IMG/VR virus record: IMGVR_UViG_3300007734_000720
Coordinates: 1-51,071 of that record
DNA: 51,071 bases
DNA from: a virus
Strand: one strand, 5' to 3'
Positions 38,321 to 48,478 of the stretch are shown here, piece after piece; the first letter of the stretch is position 1, and every line of letters starts with the position of its first letter. The notes beneath the pieces were generated by a model that ran no database searches, was not told the DNA's origin, and worked only from the letters and a program-made list of their open reading frames with translations. The translations under genes were made by a program, and so were the position numbers.

Positions 38321-41300
38321 TATTTCTCCTTGGTTTGATATGTACGAACTGGTGAACCCACAAAAGACAACCAGGCATTCTTAGCAGCATCTCCCTCGCT
38401 ACCAATCAGCCTGTCACCCATCTGTACTGGTGGCACAAATCCCTTCAATATATGAATGAGTCGTTCCTTTGGGTCATCCAAAGTATTGCCAGTAAACACA
38501 GACTTACCCAAAAACTGCTCCAACGGAATCTTCAACAATGGGTTCATGTTGTTGGTATACCGAAGAGGACTAAACAACTCACCCAACTGTTGTGGCGTCC
38601 TAGTAAAACCTAAGTCCGGAGCAAGATAAAGATTGTCACCAAATGGCAATTTAATACCACCAATCTCTCGTACAAATGGGGATGGGTATTCAGATGGTTC
38701 GTAATTAGGGTCACGCATGTTTCTCATAATCGAACGGTAAATCTGATACGGCTTGGGATTCAACCATTGGTTCTGCAATTCAAATATCAAGTTGCGTGAC
38801 GTCCAAAGCCAAAATGGAACAACCTGTCGCATAACCTCATCAACTTGACTCAAGTCCTCATAGTCAAAAAACGCACGTTTAGTTCTGGCTTGTGCCATAC
38901 CAACATCCATTCCGCTCTTGGCGGAATCAAATCCAAGAACAAATCGACTGTAGTTGTCAGACTCTTGACCCCACTTGGCATTGAATCGCACAAGCTTGTT
39001 ATCCCACAAACGTGAACCACCAACAGCATCCTTAAAGTCTTCAGTAAAAATTCCACCTCCAGAGCCAAACATTGACTTTCGTGCAGTGCGCAGCACTTCA
39101 CGAACTTCAAAAGGCTTAGTTAAAACCCAATCCTCAAACTGCATTCCAGCCCTAGAAGACTTCATCCAATCAATGTACAAGGGGGTGGCTTCCATCATGT
39201 TCTTAAACTCAGCACCCATGAACACAAGTTTCACAGCGTTGGCCAATCCGTTACGCACGTGAAAACCAGGAGTCATAGTCGCATAAGCCTTAAAAAACTT
39301 TGTGTAACTACCTACATATTTGTGCATCTGCCTCAAATATTCAGGGTCATCAAATCGCTTCGCTCTATTCCACAATTCAGCAAACTCAGGTGAACCAGCA
39401 AGACCAGGATAAATACCATAATCACCTTTAACGCCCTCAGCACCATAAATACCCTTACTTAAATACTGCCAACCTTCTTCAAGGTCAGGAAAGAACTTAC
39501 GAACATTACTAGAAGCAAACTGACCAACCTGTTGACCAGCTGCATTATTAACACGACCAGACTTCTCCAAAGTATAAATAGAGTTCTGCAATCCCGCCAT
39601 AAGACGCTGCTCAACTTCAGTATTACCAAGAACAGCTACAGCAGCCTCGTACTCTGCCTGCAATTGAATTTGCCTTTGTGCAATATTCTCCAAATGAGAA
39701 AACCCAGGACCACGAGTGCCAAAAGTACGAAGCATCTCAATACCTTCATCTAAAGTCTTAACACCCTGATTATAAGAACGAGCAGAAAAAGATGTACCAG
39801 CAACACGAGTACGCACAGTAGTGCGACCAGAAGGAACAGGCCTTGATTGATTGTAGTACTTACCATCAATCTTGCTCTTAACACGAGAAGTCTTATTCAC
39901 ACGAACTGTGGGGTCAAAAGCAACGCCACGTTGCGTACTATTAATCATGTCCCGGACTTCCAACAAACGGTCTTCAAGTTTCTTAATAGCAACAGGGTCA
40001 TGTGGTTGTACCAAACCCTTAACGGAATCAAACTGAGCCTGCAAATCAGTTACAAGGTTTTGAGCCTTGGTATTCGCAGAACGTGCAGCAGCACGAGCCT
40101 TCTCCGTTGACGCATTAGATGCGTCAACAGTAACAGAAATAGATTCCAAGTCAGACTGCAAACGAGCAATAGCCTCTTCACTAGCAGTCATCGGCTTTGG
40201 GGGTGGAACAACAGTCAAAGACTCGGGAAGACGTGGAACAAGACCCAACAGGTCTGGAGAATCAACAGTCTGAATAACACCACCAAAATTGTTAGCAACC
40301 TCACTAGTAAAACCATACTCAGATGTAGAACGAGCCCACTGTTCATCACCGTACTCAACAGTCTTCAACCAACGAACAGGAGAAGTCTCATCAAAAGGAT
40401 TCTGATACACAGCAAGATAACCGAGTGCCTCCCTATTAGCCTTAGTAGCCGCAGCATCATTGACCACAAACGTTGCCTTCATATCGTCAGGAGTAATAGG
40501 ACGCCATCGAACCTCCACCCAACGACCGTTAGTCTGTCGAGCGCGAGCAAATCGTGCTCGCGGGTTCATAAGAGTCATGTCTTCTTTACGTAAAAATAAA
40601 CGACCAGAAGAAGTACCATCGTCGTATCGACGATAAGTACCAACATCAGAGGGTCGAACATCAGGGACCATAACAACCTGATTAGTCGCGGGGTCTATAA
40701 CATTCTGACCCTTAACCTTCTTTGGCTTCATCCTAAGTTCAAGAGAAACAGGCAAACCATTCGAAGATGCAGACTTCCGCTGAATACCAAGAGCATCCTC
40801 ACGAACCCTAATCATCTGCCTAATACCATCGGACTTAATCTCAGTAGTCTCAACACCCATACTTCGCATTTGTTTAAGGGTCTCAATCTCGTGCAACAAC
40901 TGCTCACGCGACTTTTGCTCAAAAGGAGTATGAACAATTATATTGTCAACATCATCAGCAAAACGTTTTGCATTTGCCAATTCAACTTGAAACTTGTAAC
41001 TCACTGCTTCATCGGGATTCGTGCCAGTAAACTCATATCCAAGTCTGGCTCGAAGTTTGTCTAAACCTCTAGAATCAACAGGGCCTTCAGGACCCACAAC
41101 AACAACATCATTGATGGCAGCATCAACCTCGGTACCAAAACTCCGACGTTCCGTCTCAACCGATGCAGCCAACTCCTCTAAATTATTTTTCTTAAGTTCG
41201 GCCTGAATAATAGACAATTTAGAAAAAGCATCATCAAGAACGGTAGGTGTGTAAACAGCATCTACGGTTGCTTGTCTAACCTCACCACGCAAGTTCGCTT

Positions 41301-44300
41301 GCTCCGACTTAAGTACATCAATATTTCCTACAATAACCTTTTGAGCATCAGCAATCTGAACAGGAGTAGCAGACTTAACACCATTACCAAGAACAGCAGC
41401 AGCAAGTTCTTCTTGTCTCTTAAGAAGAATACGTTCGCCAGAACTACCCCAAAACTTTTCAATAATACTCCGATTAGCAGATGCAGTATCATGACTCGCA
41501 ATCAAAACACCACTAAGAGCATCTTGCTGTCGAAGATAATCAACCAAATAATGCAAAGAACGCTCGTAAGATATTTTGTCAACACCATCACGAACCAGCA
41601 TCTCAGGATTAGTAATACGCAAAACTGCTTCCGTATGCGCCCAATCAGTAATAGAGGTAACAATCTGACCAACCTCTTCATGTTGAACAAAAATGTTTCT
41701 CCAAAACTTAGCCGAAGGAATCGTCAAAGGAACATCTCCACCAAGAGACTGCGCAGCACGCAAAGTAGGTGGAGCCACGCGACCGCCAAAAGTCCAATCA
41801 ACATTGTGTCCATTTAATTCGGAAAGGATAATCAAAGAAGCACTACGATTATGAGCAGACTTAGCCAAAGAATACTCAGGAGACTGCATCAAAATATTAA
41901 GGTCATTCTGTGCCTGAGCAACAGGAATAACAGGCTCAGGAAGCCTCTTGCCAACAGGTGTAGGAACAGAACGCACACGAACACTCTCATTCAAACGCAC
42001 AGCCAAATCATTGGAAATCTTTTCCAAATCAGCAATCTCCATCTCAACGCGAACGCCATCATCAACATACTTACCAAAATCACGACCTTTAGAAATCAAA
42101 GTAACATTCTTCTTAAAAATATCCTGCGTAATCGAATCACCCAAATCAACTCCATAGTAAGCAAACACTTCTCGCAAGTGTGCTAACTCAATTGATGTCT
42201 TTTGTTGTGCAACCAAAACACGAACCTTCAACAAAGACTCTGTATAATCGGAAGAACGAGTAATACTATTCTTAACCAAGTCAAGAGCAATCTGATAATC
42301 ATCAGAAAGCTTGGCAGCACGAGCTGCCAAACGAGGGGAAACAGAAGCACGAGCTGCAGCGGCCTTAGAAGCCTTCTCTAAAGCAGAAACCTCAGCAGTA
42401 GTAGGAACACGCTGAGCAGGACGCTTGGCAGTAGCCACAACATCATTGAGTATCTCATCAATCTTGTCAGCCATGCCCGGAAAACGTTCCTTCAAGTGAA
42501 CACGCAAAGACTCAACCACAGGAGACAAGGTAGCAATGTCACGAGAACCAGTCTCACCCAAACGAGCCACAACACTGTCAATCTGTTCCAAACTATGTAC
42601 AGCCTTTGTCGGAATGACAGGTTGACCAACACCCAACTTCCTGACAACATTAATAACTTCTGCGTAAAGACTATCTTTCGACAAAGCAGAAAAATTAGCA
42701 AGAGGAGAAAGATATGCAGAAACATCCATAAGTTGTTCCTGTGAACGTGCATGAAAAGCAGCGTCCTCTGTGTACTTCTCAAACTTCGTAAGAAACTCAG
42801 CAACAGCCTGATTGTGCTCAGGTGATGACTCAGCAGCACGAAGAGCAAGACCTTCTTCGGAAAGGTCTTTGAAACGCTTCTGTAAATTACCAGACTCAAC
42901 AGCATGTTTAGCGTAAACAGTAAAACCATCTGTGTCTGGCAACATGCCAGCAATAACACCATCAGCACGTACCATTTCAGCATGCTTCATCGCGGCATCA
43001 GCCATCGCTGTATTCAGATAACCCAACAGCTCAGCAACATCTGCTTCACTCACAGCGGGATTCTTGAGTGCAATCAAAGCAGCATCCATACTGCCATACT
43101 TCAATTCAAGCTGTGACTTCAAAACATCAAGAGCTTCTCGTAAACCAGAATGCAAATTCTGAATAGCAGTCAAAACCGCCTCAAACGCATGAGCAGAATT
43201 CTTGTGCATCTGTTTTATATATTCAGGTGCAATACCAAAATAACCTTCAACTAATTTCACAAACTCAGGAGTCTTTTTAAACTCATTCATCATGGCAACA
43301 TTAGACATCATGTTTGCATGACCACGAATATAAGCAGGAACAATATTCCTCATGTCAGTATCAAAAGCATCAAAAACAGGACGACCCTGACTACGCAACC
43401 AAGTATTGACAATTTCATTCAAATTGTCAATAGTCAAATCTTCTTGTCTAAGAATTGTATTAAAGAATGAAGAACCCTCCTTTAAACCACGTTGCCTAAA
43501 GTTACCAACAATGTGCAATGCGCTGCCATCATCCGGCAACAAACCAGCCATAGCGGGATTAGTCCTAACTTCGTCCATCAACTCAACAAACTGCGGAGTA
43601 GAGTTATGCGGTAAATAACCTTTCTGATAACCAATAACATGGTCGGGAACAACAGTCTGCCATGCTTCATCAGTAACCTGATGAAGCTCTTCCATAACAG
43701 TACGAAACCGTTGAGCCAAATCCAAATGCTCAGGAGAAAGACCAAGTTGCGCAGCCTTGTCAATCATCGCCTGACCACTCTCAACATTGTCTAACAAATG
43801 TCGAACAGGGTTATTCTCTGGCTTCATAACCTCTTCACGCAACTGACCCAAACGCTGAACAGCTGCAAAATCTGCTTCGGAAAAACCAATACGACGAATA
43901 TCATCGGCATTCAAAATAACTCGTGCAAGCTGTGCCTGCTCATCTGACAAAGAACCATTAGCCAAAGCAACACGATACTTCTTAATAGTACCTTCACCAA
44001 AGTACTCAATAGCACCAACACCACGAGGTGTTATCGCACGATGCAAAGCATCAATACCCTTAGTCTGAACAAAACCAAGACGAGTACGAGTGATACCACG
44101 CTCAAGAAACTTACCAACTACATCACTACCGGGAACTTTAACACGACTCCCAAAATAATAAACACCAGGTCCCTTAATACCAAGTTCCTTGGCAATAATG
44201 TCTGGAACATTTTGTTTACCCTGCAAAGCAATATTGCGATACGCAGATGCTATTTCTTCTTTGGAAAAATTAGCAAGACCAGTCTTGGTCATCCATTCCA

Positions 44301-45051
44301 TACGTTGCTGCGTAAAAACAGCAAGCTTCTCTCTACCCTCACGACCAATAACACTCTTTGCAGCAGCACGACCAGAACCCTTAACACCAAACAAAGCCCT
44401 GCGAGCAGAAGTCTCATAAAGGTCTTCACCCAACTTAGTAACACCAACCTTGGCTAACTGTTCAGCAGAAGCCTTCTCAACACCACCCTCAATCAAATGA
44501 GAAAGTTGAGAACCAGACAATCTAATAGTACCTTTAGCGGCAATTGTGCCACCCAAAGTAGCCCAAGTCAAAGGGTCTAATGCAACATCTCCAACTAAAC
44601 CAACAATACGACCAGCCCAACCCTTCATTGGAAACGCCTTGCCAAAACCATAATCAAACTGTTTTGTCTGATTCAAAAAATCCCCAAACGAAGCTTTCGT
44701 ATTAGGGTCACTATCCATTGTGTCAACAATTTCACGAATACCAGAAATCACAGCACGACGTGGTGTATCAAGAATCTGTAAAGGCATAAGCAAATGCTTT
44801 AACGCACTTGCATCAGCACTAGGCTTGGGTAAAGATGGCAAAGACTTCTTTATGTAAGGATTAGCATCCAATTGTGCAAGCAAATTAGATGTCTGACCTT
44901 GAGACGCAAGAGGAGAACTCTTGGTCAACCAAGAAACGTCGGGCTGCACAGCAGCACGACGCTTAACAGACAACTGAGACACTGGGTCTTTTGCAGCAAT
45001 TGCATCCAATTGTGCAACAATGTCAATCGGCTTTCCTGCAGGGTTAGCCAT
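38320..45051 (-). CDS. Giant virion protein, 2243 aa (right copy, complete)
   Basis: Complete homologue of 1-5582 with an ATG start that overlaps the 413-residue gene by 8 bases. By eye it contains long helical and coiled-coil regions (about 700-1300), a GYLPHN motif in the first quarter (QKGYLPHN), a beta-type region near 1450-1700, and a C-terminal part with YATMTPGFHVRNGLANAVKLVF, WASTSR-like aromatic stretches and a proline-rich end. The GFHxRN and GYLPH motifs recur in very large phage virion proteins that are injected with the DNA. No lytic or protease motif was recognised. At 2243 residues it takes 6.7 kb of a roughly 39.5-kb genome. Confidence 0.8.
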   Translation of the reverse strand: MANPAGKPIDIVAQLDAIAAKDPVSQLSVKRRAAVQPDVSWLTKSSPLASQGQTSNLLAQLDANPYIKKSLPSLPKPSADASALKHLLMPLQILDTPRRAVISGIREIVDTMDSDPNTKASFGDFLNQTKQFDYGFGKAFPMKGWAGRIVGLVGDVALDPLTWATLGGTIAAKGTIRLSGSQLSHLIEGGVEKASAEQLAKVGVTKLGEDLYETSARRALFGVKGSGRAAAKSVIGREGREKLAVFTQQRMEWMTKTGLANFSKEEIASAYRNIALQGKQNVPDIIAKELGIKGPGVYYFGSRVKVPGSDVVGKFLERGITRTRLGFVQTKGIDALHRAITPRGVGAIEYFGEGTIKKYRVALANGSLSDEQAQLARVILNADDIRRIGFSEADFAAVQRLGQLREEVMKPENNPVRHLLDNVESGQAMIDKAAQLGLSPEHLDLAQRFRTVMEELHQVTDEAWQTVVPDHVIGYQKGYLPHNSTPQFVELMDEVRTNPAMAGLLPDDGSALHIVGNFRQRGLKEGSSFFNTILRQEDLTIDNLNEIVNTWLRSQGRPVFDAFDTDMRNIVPAYIRGHANMMSNVAMMNEFKKTPEFVKLVEGYFGIAPEYIKQMHKNSAHAFEAVLTAIQNLHSGLREALDVLKSQLELKYGSMDAALIALKNPAVSEADVAELLGYLNTAMADAAMKHAEMVRADGVIAGMLPDTDGFTVYAKHAVESGNLQKRFKDLSEEGLALRAAESSPEHNQAVAEFLTKFEKYTEDAAFHARSQEQLMDVSAYLSPLANFSALSKDSLYAEVINVVRKLGVGQPVIPTKAVHSLEQIDSVVARLGETGSRDIATLSPVVESLRVHLKERFPGMADKIDEILNDVVATAKRPAQRVPTTAEVSALEKASKAAAARASVSPRLAARAAKLSDDYQIALDLVKNSITRSSDYTESLLKVRVLVAQQKTSIELAHLREVFAYYGVDLGDSITQDIFKKNVTLISKGRDFGKYVDDGVRVEMEIADLEKISNDLAVRLNESVRVRSVPTPVGKRLPEPVIPVAQAQNDLNILMQSPEYSLAKSAHNRSASLIILSELNGHNVDWTFGGRVAPPTLRAAQSLGGDVPLTIPSAKFWRNIFVQHEEVGQIVTSITDWAHTEAVLRITNPEMLVRDGVDKISYERSLHYLVDYLRQQDALSGVLIASHDTASANRSIIEKFWGSSGERILLKRQEELAAAVLGNGVKSATPVQIADAQKVIVGNIDVLKSEQANLRGEVRQATVDAVYTPTVLDDAFSKLSIIQAELKKNNLEELAASVETERRSFGTEVDAAINDVVVVGPEGPVDSRGLDKLRARLGYEFTGTNPDEAVSYKFQVELANAKRFADDVDNIIVHTPFEQKSREQLLHEIETLKQMRSMGVETTEIKSDGIRQMIRVREDALGIQRKSASSNGLPVSLELRMKPKKVKGQNVIDPATNQVVMVPDVRPSDVGTYRRYDDGTSSGRLFLRKEDMTLMNPRARFARARQTNGRWVEVRWRPITPDDMKATFVVNDAAATKANREALGYLAVYQNPFDETSPVRWLKTVEYGDEQWARSTSEYGFTSEVANNFGGVIQTVDSPDLLGLVPRLPESLTVVPPPKPMTASEEAIARLQSDLESISVTVDASNASTEKARAAARSANTKAQNLVTDLQAQFDSVKGLVQPHDPVAIKKLEDRLLEVRDMINSTQRGVAFDPTVRVNKTSRVKSKIDGKYYNQSRPVPSGRTTVRTRVAGTSFSARSYNQGVKTLDEGIEMLRTFGTRGPGFSHLENIAQRQIQLQAEYEAAVAVLGNTEVEQRLMAGLQNSIYTLEKSGRVNNAAGQQVGQFASSNVRKFFPDLEEGWQYLSKGIYGAEGVKGDYGIYPGLAGSPEFAELWNRAKRFDDPEYLRQMHKYVGSYTKFFKAYATMTPGFHVRNGLANAVKLVFMGAEFKNMMEATPLYIDWMKSSRAGMQFEDWVLTKPFEVREVLRTARKSMFGSGGGIFTEDFKDAVGGSRLWDNKLVRFNAKWGQESDNYSRFVLGFDSAKSGMDVGMAQARTKRAFFDYEDLSQVDEVMRQVVPFWLWTSRNLIFELQNQWLNPKPYQIYRSIMRNMRDPNYEPSEYPSPFVREIGGIKLPFGDNLYLAPDLGFTRTPQQLGELFSPLRYTNNMNPLLKIPLEQFLGKSVFTGNTLDDPKERLIHILKGFVPPVQMGDRLIGSEGDAAKNAWLSFVGSPVRTYQTKEK

Positions 45052-46285
45052 GCTTTGTTGAACGCTTCAACATAGCGTTTTTCATGATGTCAGTCTTCAA
45101 AGGAGTAACACCCTGCTGTGCCAAAGAAGCAAGAACTTGTGCAGCAAGTTCTGCTGCTTGACGCTGTGTAGTAACAGCACTGCCCTGTTTGCGGTCCATA
45201 TAAGCATTAATAGCGTTCGCATCCGAACGCCCAATAGCACTCGCCATCTTGTTCTCCATAGGAGCAGAACCTTGCAACTTAAGCAACTGCTGAGCGTCCT
45301 GCATAGCAGCACTACTCTGGTTACGAGGATTATTGGCACCAATAGAAGTTGCAACCCTATCCACCAATGGCTTAAAACCAAGCCATTGACTGAAAGGACG
45401 ACGAACAAGACTTTCCAACATAACAGTCGCAATATCGGGATTATCCGAACCCTTAGCAAATGGATTAAAAGTACTCCAAGTCGGCTTAGAACCGTTGAAC
45501 CAAGGAACACTCTTACCGTTAGCGTAAGAATAATTATCCCCAGCACCGCGAACCTTGGGATTCTCATACGAAACAACCATCTTGTCGGTCAATGGGTCAC
45601 GAGACCAAATCTGCTTACCCTTAACCTTTTCACGCTCCGTACTATCGCGTTTAGCCAAAGACTCATTATAAAGCATATTCAAAATCTTATCCTTATCAGT
45701 CTCAACAACAGGAGCACCATACTTTGCATCAACAGACTTGCGTCTAGCAACATCACTGGCAAGTTGAGCAGGAAGATTAGCAAGCAATTGGTCAAACTGC
45801 TTAGGAGCAAACTGATAAGCATCCGAAGCATAAGTCTGAGTACCATCTGGATTCATGTCAGTGTAAGAAGCATTGGCACCACGCATACCAGCCTTCTGAA
45901 ATACATCTTGTTGCAGACTCTGGTCAAGCATTGCTTTCTTAACGGTCTGTTGCTCAGTAGCCAAATCGTTGATAAACGATTTCCATTCTTCAGGACTCAT
46001 ACCTGACTGTTGTTGCAAGTTCTTGTCACGCCACAACTCCCAAGGAGCCTGACCCGACTTGATGCGAGCAGCAGCAATAGCATGGGGAGAAGTCTCACCA
46101 AGCGCAGCAGCAGACATAAAAGTAGGAGCAGTGCGCTCATACAATTGATTAATGTCAAACTGCGGAGCCTGCTGATAAGAACCATTCAAATATTGCATAA
46201 CAGGGTCCATCGTGTTCGATGAAAAGTCAGAACCGCCCTTGCTAGCAATCAATGCAGCAATCATGTCGCTATACGGGTCAGCCAT
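45044..46285 (-). CDS. Putative virion protein, 413 aa (right copy, variant middle)
   Basis: Shares N- and C-terminal regions with 5575-6576 (for instance SDFSSNTMDPVMQYLNG, KAMLDQSLQQDVFQKAGMRGA, RSTK), but residues about 190-360 (including IWSRDPLTDKMVVSYENP, GDNYSYANGKSVPWFNG, SQWLGFKPL) have no counterpart in the left copy. It is 80 residues longer. This is the clearest gene-level difference between the copies and suggests exchange of a central module. Stop overlaps the giant gene start. Confidence 0.72.
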   Translation of the reverse strand: MADPYSDMIAALIASKGGSDFSSNTMDPVMQYLNGSYQQAPQFDINQLYERTAPTFMSAAALGETSPHAIAAARIKSGQAPWELWRDKNLQQQSGMSPEEWKSFINDLATEQQTVKKAMLDQSLQQDVFQKAGMRGANASYTDMNPDGTQTYASDAYQFAPKQFDQLLANLPAQLASDVARRKSVDAKYGAPVVETDKDKILNMLYNESLAKRDSTEREKVKGKQIWSRDPLTDKMVVSYENPKVRGAGDNYSYANGKSVPWFNGSKPTWSTFNPFAKGSDNPDIATVMLESLVRRPFSQWLGFKPLVDRVATSIGANNPRNQSSAAMQDAQQLLKLQGSAPMENKMASAIGRSDANAINAYMDRKQGSAVTTQRQAAELAAQVLASLAQQGVTPLKTDIMKNAMLKRSTKHG

Positions 46286-46306
46286 ACTAATTAGTCCTTT
46301 TGTTAC

Positions 46307-47632
46307 TTAAAACGCTTTAGCCAAAGCAGGAAATTTCTTTTTAGCTGCAGCCATTGTTGTGAACTTATAATTAGGATTTAAATCTGCCAAAGCAGTCTTA
46401 AAATTAGGATAATTGTCAGGTGCTGCAGCAATCTGCTGTGCACGAGCAGAAGCACTACCCTCAACAGGCTTTTGACCATTATCCCCAGAACCAGCAGCAG
46501 CAGGACCAGTATCAACACGTCCTGTATCTGGATTGACATCCGCAGCGGTAGCACTAGTACTACCACCAGCAGCAATAATAGCTTCCTCAAGTGCATTCTT
46601 TCGAGTACCAACATCCTGCTCAACACCATAACGAGCAGTATTAATCTGGTCCATCAACTGATTCATAGCACTTCTACGTGCAGCATCAGCATTCGCCTGA
46701 TAACCAGCACGTTGTGAACCCAAACCAGTGGTTGCGTAATTCTGTGCCATCTGTGACAAACCAAGATTCGACTGATTGTTTGACAACTGATTAGCAGACA
46801 TCAACTGTTGCAACTGATTAAACGAATCAGCACCTTGCTGATTCGCCATCTGTGAAGCCTGAACCTGCTGATTAACGGGGTCATTGGAAACACCATAAGC
46901 ACTCAAATAATTAGCCATAGCGTTATTCACAGGACTTGACTGCTGTTGAATATTCGCATAAGGGTTAATTTGATTAGCGCCAAGATAACTATTCAAATCA
47001 CCATAACCACTATTAACCATTCCCTGAGCAGTGTCATATCCAGCATTAATGTCACTAATACCAGTATTATAATTATCCCAAATCGCAGCCTGACCCTGTG
47101 TGTTGTTGTTGTCAATCAAACCCAACAAAGTGTCAGCGTTACCACGATATCCACCAGAAGCCAAACGACCCTGCAAACCCTGCAAAGCACGAAGTTGAGT
47201 GTCAGTAGTATTCTTCGCAGCAGACTGCTCAGCGTTCCACTTAGCCCAATCCAAAGCAGTATCCTTAGAAGAAGTACCACTAGTGCCACCACCCTGAAGC
47301 GCCTTGACAAAACCAGCAAGACCACCATAAGCAGCATAAGGGTCTACAGCACCAGCCTGTGGTCCAGCCTGATTGTACATATTAGCTTTGTCATAAGCAT
47401 AATTCTGTGCTGTTGTACCAGCTTCATAATTGTATGGAGTTTGACCAGCAGCGGCGGTTGTAACCAAACTACCAACTCGTCCAGCACGGTCAGCAGTCCT
47501 AGGACGATTTTCCGGCCGAGCAGAAGCACCATTTACCCAATCATAAGTACTAACACCCAATGTCGGAGGAACAGATGCAACAACCTTATTGCCCTTTTTG
47601 GCCGCGTTATTCGTAATACTATCTGCACTCAT
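46307..47632 (-). CDS. Ala/Gln/Asn-rich internal virion protein, 441 aa (right copy)
   Basis: Same family as 6598-7812, with about 22 extra N-terminal residues (MSADSITNNAAKKGNKVV...) before the shared NTYDWVNGASA-like start, and a longer variable segment near residues 360-400 (TAADVNPDTGRVDTGPAAAG). The rest is close. Its ATG overlaps the 145-residue gene's stop by ATGA, whereas the left copy uses TAATG, so the start itself moved between copies. Function unknown. Confidence 0.7.
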   Translation of the reverse strand: MSADSITNNAAKKGNKVVASVPPTLGVSTYDWVNGASARPENRPRTADRAGRVGSLVTTAAAGQTPYNYEAGTTAQNYAYDKANMYNQAGPQAGAVDPYAAYGGLAGFVKALQGGGTSGTSSKDTALDWAKWNAEQSAAKNTTDTQLRALQGLQGRLASGGYRGNADTLLGLIDNNNTQGQAAIWDNYNTGISDINAGYDTAQGMVNSGYGDLNSYLGANQINPYANIQQQSSPVNNAMANYLSAYGVSNDPVNQQVQASQMANQQGADSFNQLQQLMSANQLSNNQSNLGLSQMAQNYATTGLGSQRAGYQANADAARRSAMNQLMDQINTARYGVEQDVGTRKNALEEAIIAAGGSTSATAADVNPDTGRVDTGPAAAGSGDNGQKPVEGSASARAQQIAAAPDNYPNFKTALADLNPNYKFTTMAAAKKKFPALAKAF

Positions 47633-48066
47633 GCATATGCTCCTGCTCTGTATTGCATTATCTGTCCTGCATCCTCAGCAATCTGCTGAGCCTTCTGCTG
47701 CTGTATAACAGTCTTGTCAGCAGCAAGCTGAGCCTGACGCTCACCCAAATCACTCTGATAAAAAGCATTGCTAGTGTCAAGCGCACCTTGCGCTTGACCG
47801 GTTTTGTCAACACGGTCTTTAGCAAAATCCTGCATTGCAGAAGCAAAAGCACCACTCTTCACATTCGCAGTATTACGTCCACTACGACCATAACCAGCCA
47901 CCAACTGTGGAGCTTGTTTATCATACTGCGCACCAACATCAACCATTGCACGACGTGCATTCTGATTCAATATCTGATTGTCGTATAAAGCACGACTACT
48001 CTGAGTATTAAACCCACTAATCAAAGCCTGCAACTTAGCTGCGTATTCTGCTGGATTAAATGCCAT
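47629..48066 (-). CDS. Putative small virion protein, 145 aa (right copy)
   Basis: Same length as 7812-8249, with most residues conserved (MAFNPAEYAAKLQALISGFN, KDRVDKTGQAQGALDT). The differences are clustered in the region QIMNQTGRRAIADANAQ versus QILNQNARRAMVDVGAQ and near LKADQGVLAQQ. Overlaps its neighbours as in the left copy. Unknown function. Confidence 0.7.
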   Translation of the reverse strand: MAFNPAEYAAKLQALISGFNTQSSRALYDNQILNQNARRAMVDVGAQYDKQAPQLVAGYGRSGRNTANVKSGAFASAMQDFAKDRVDKTGQAQGALDTSNAFYQSDLGERQAQLAADKTVIQQQKAQQIAEDAGQIMQYRAGAYA

Positions 48067-48242
48067 TAGAAATTACCTTTGTACAAATTGTTTGTTTTGG
48101 GAATAGGACGACTCTTCAATTGCTCAATATCTTTACGCATAGAATCAATTGCCTGAATCAATGCAGAAACAATCACACGAATAGCAACAGCATCCGAAGA
48201 ATTGAGTGTCGTTACAGCAGGAATTGATAGTGGTTCCATCAT
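48066..48242 (-). CDS. Small conserved protein, 58 aa (right copy)
   Basis: Starts MMEPLSIPAV and ends LYKGNF, with the same length as 8249-8425. The first ATG (48242) is used by analogy; the second (48239) is one codon later. Overlaps ATGA upstream and TAATG downstream. That both copies keep this frame is the main evidence that it is a gene. Confidence 0.75.
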   Translation of the reverse strand: MMEPLSIPAVTTLNSSDAVAIRVIVSALIQAIDSMRKDIEQLKSRPIPKTNNLYKGNF

Positions 48243-48478
48243 GAGAATATCGATGTCCCCAAAACAATCTGGTCACTGTCACCAGTCACAGGACTAGCCA
48301 ACTTAATAGAAGTAATTGCACCATCGGCAATAGCAGCAGTCTGAATTGCTCCAGCAGTAAAATTTGTGCCTGCTTGTAATGCATCAACAAAGTTTTTAAC
48401 AGCAGTAAAGTTGCCGTTAGCCTCAGAGGCTTCAGCAATGGTTGCATCAACAAATGTATTTGGAATAGTTAGAGCCAT
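48239..48478 (-). CDS. Putative tail-associated protein, 79 aa (right copy)
   Basis: Homologue of 8422-8703, alike over the first 60 residues (MALTIPNTFVDATIAEASEA..., NFVDALQAGTNFTAGAIQTAA) then different and 14 residues shorter (SPVTGDSDQIVLGTSIF). The end DQIVLG is shared, so an internal stretch was lost or gained. Variation at this place would fit an exposed tail part. Confidence 0.62.
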   Translation of the reverse strand: MALTIPNTFVDATIAEASEANGNFTAVKNFVDALQAGTNFTAGAIQTAAIADGAITSIKLASPVTGDSDQIVLGTSIFS

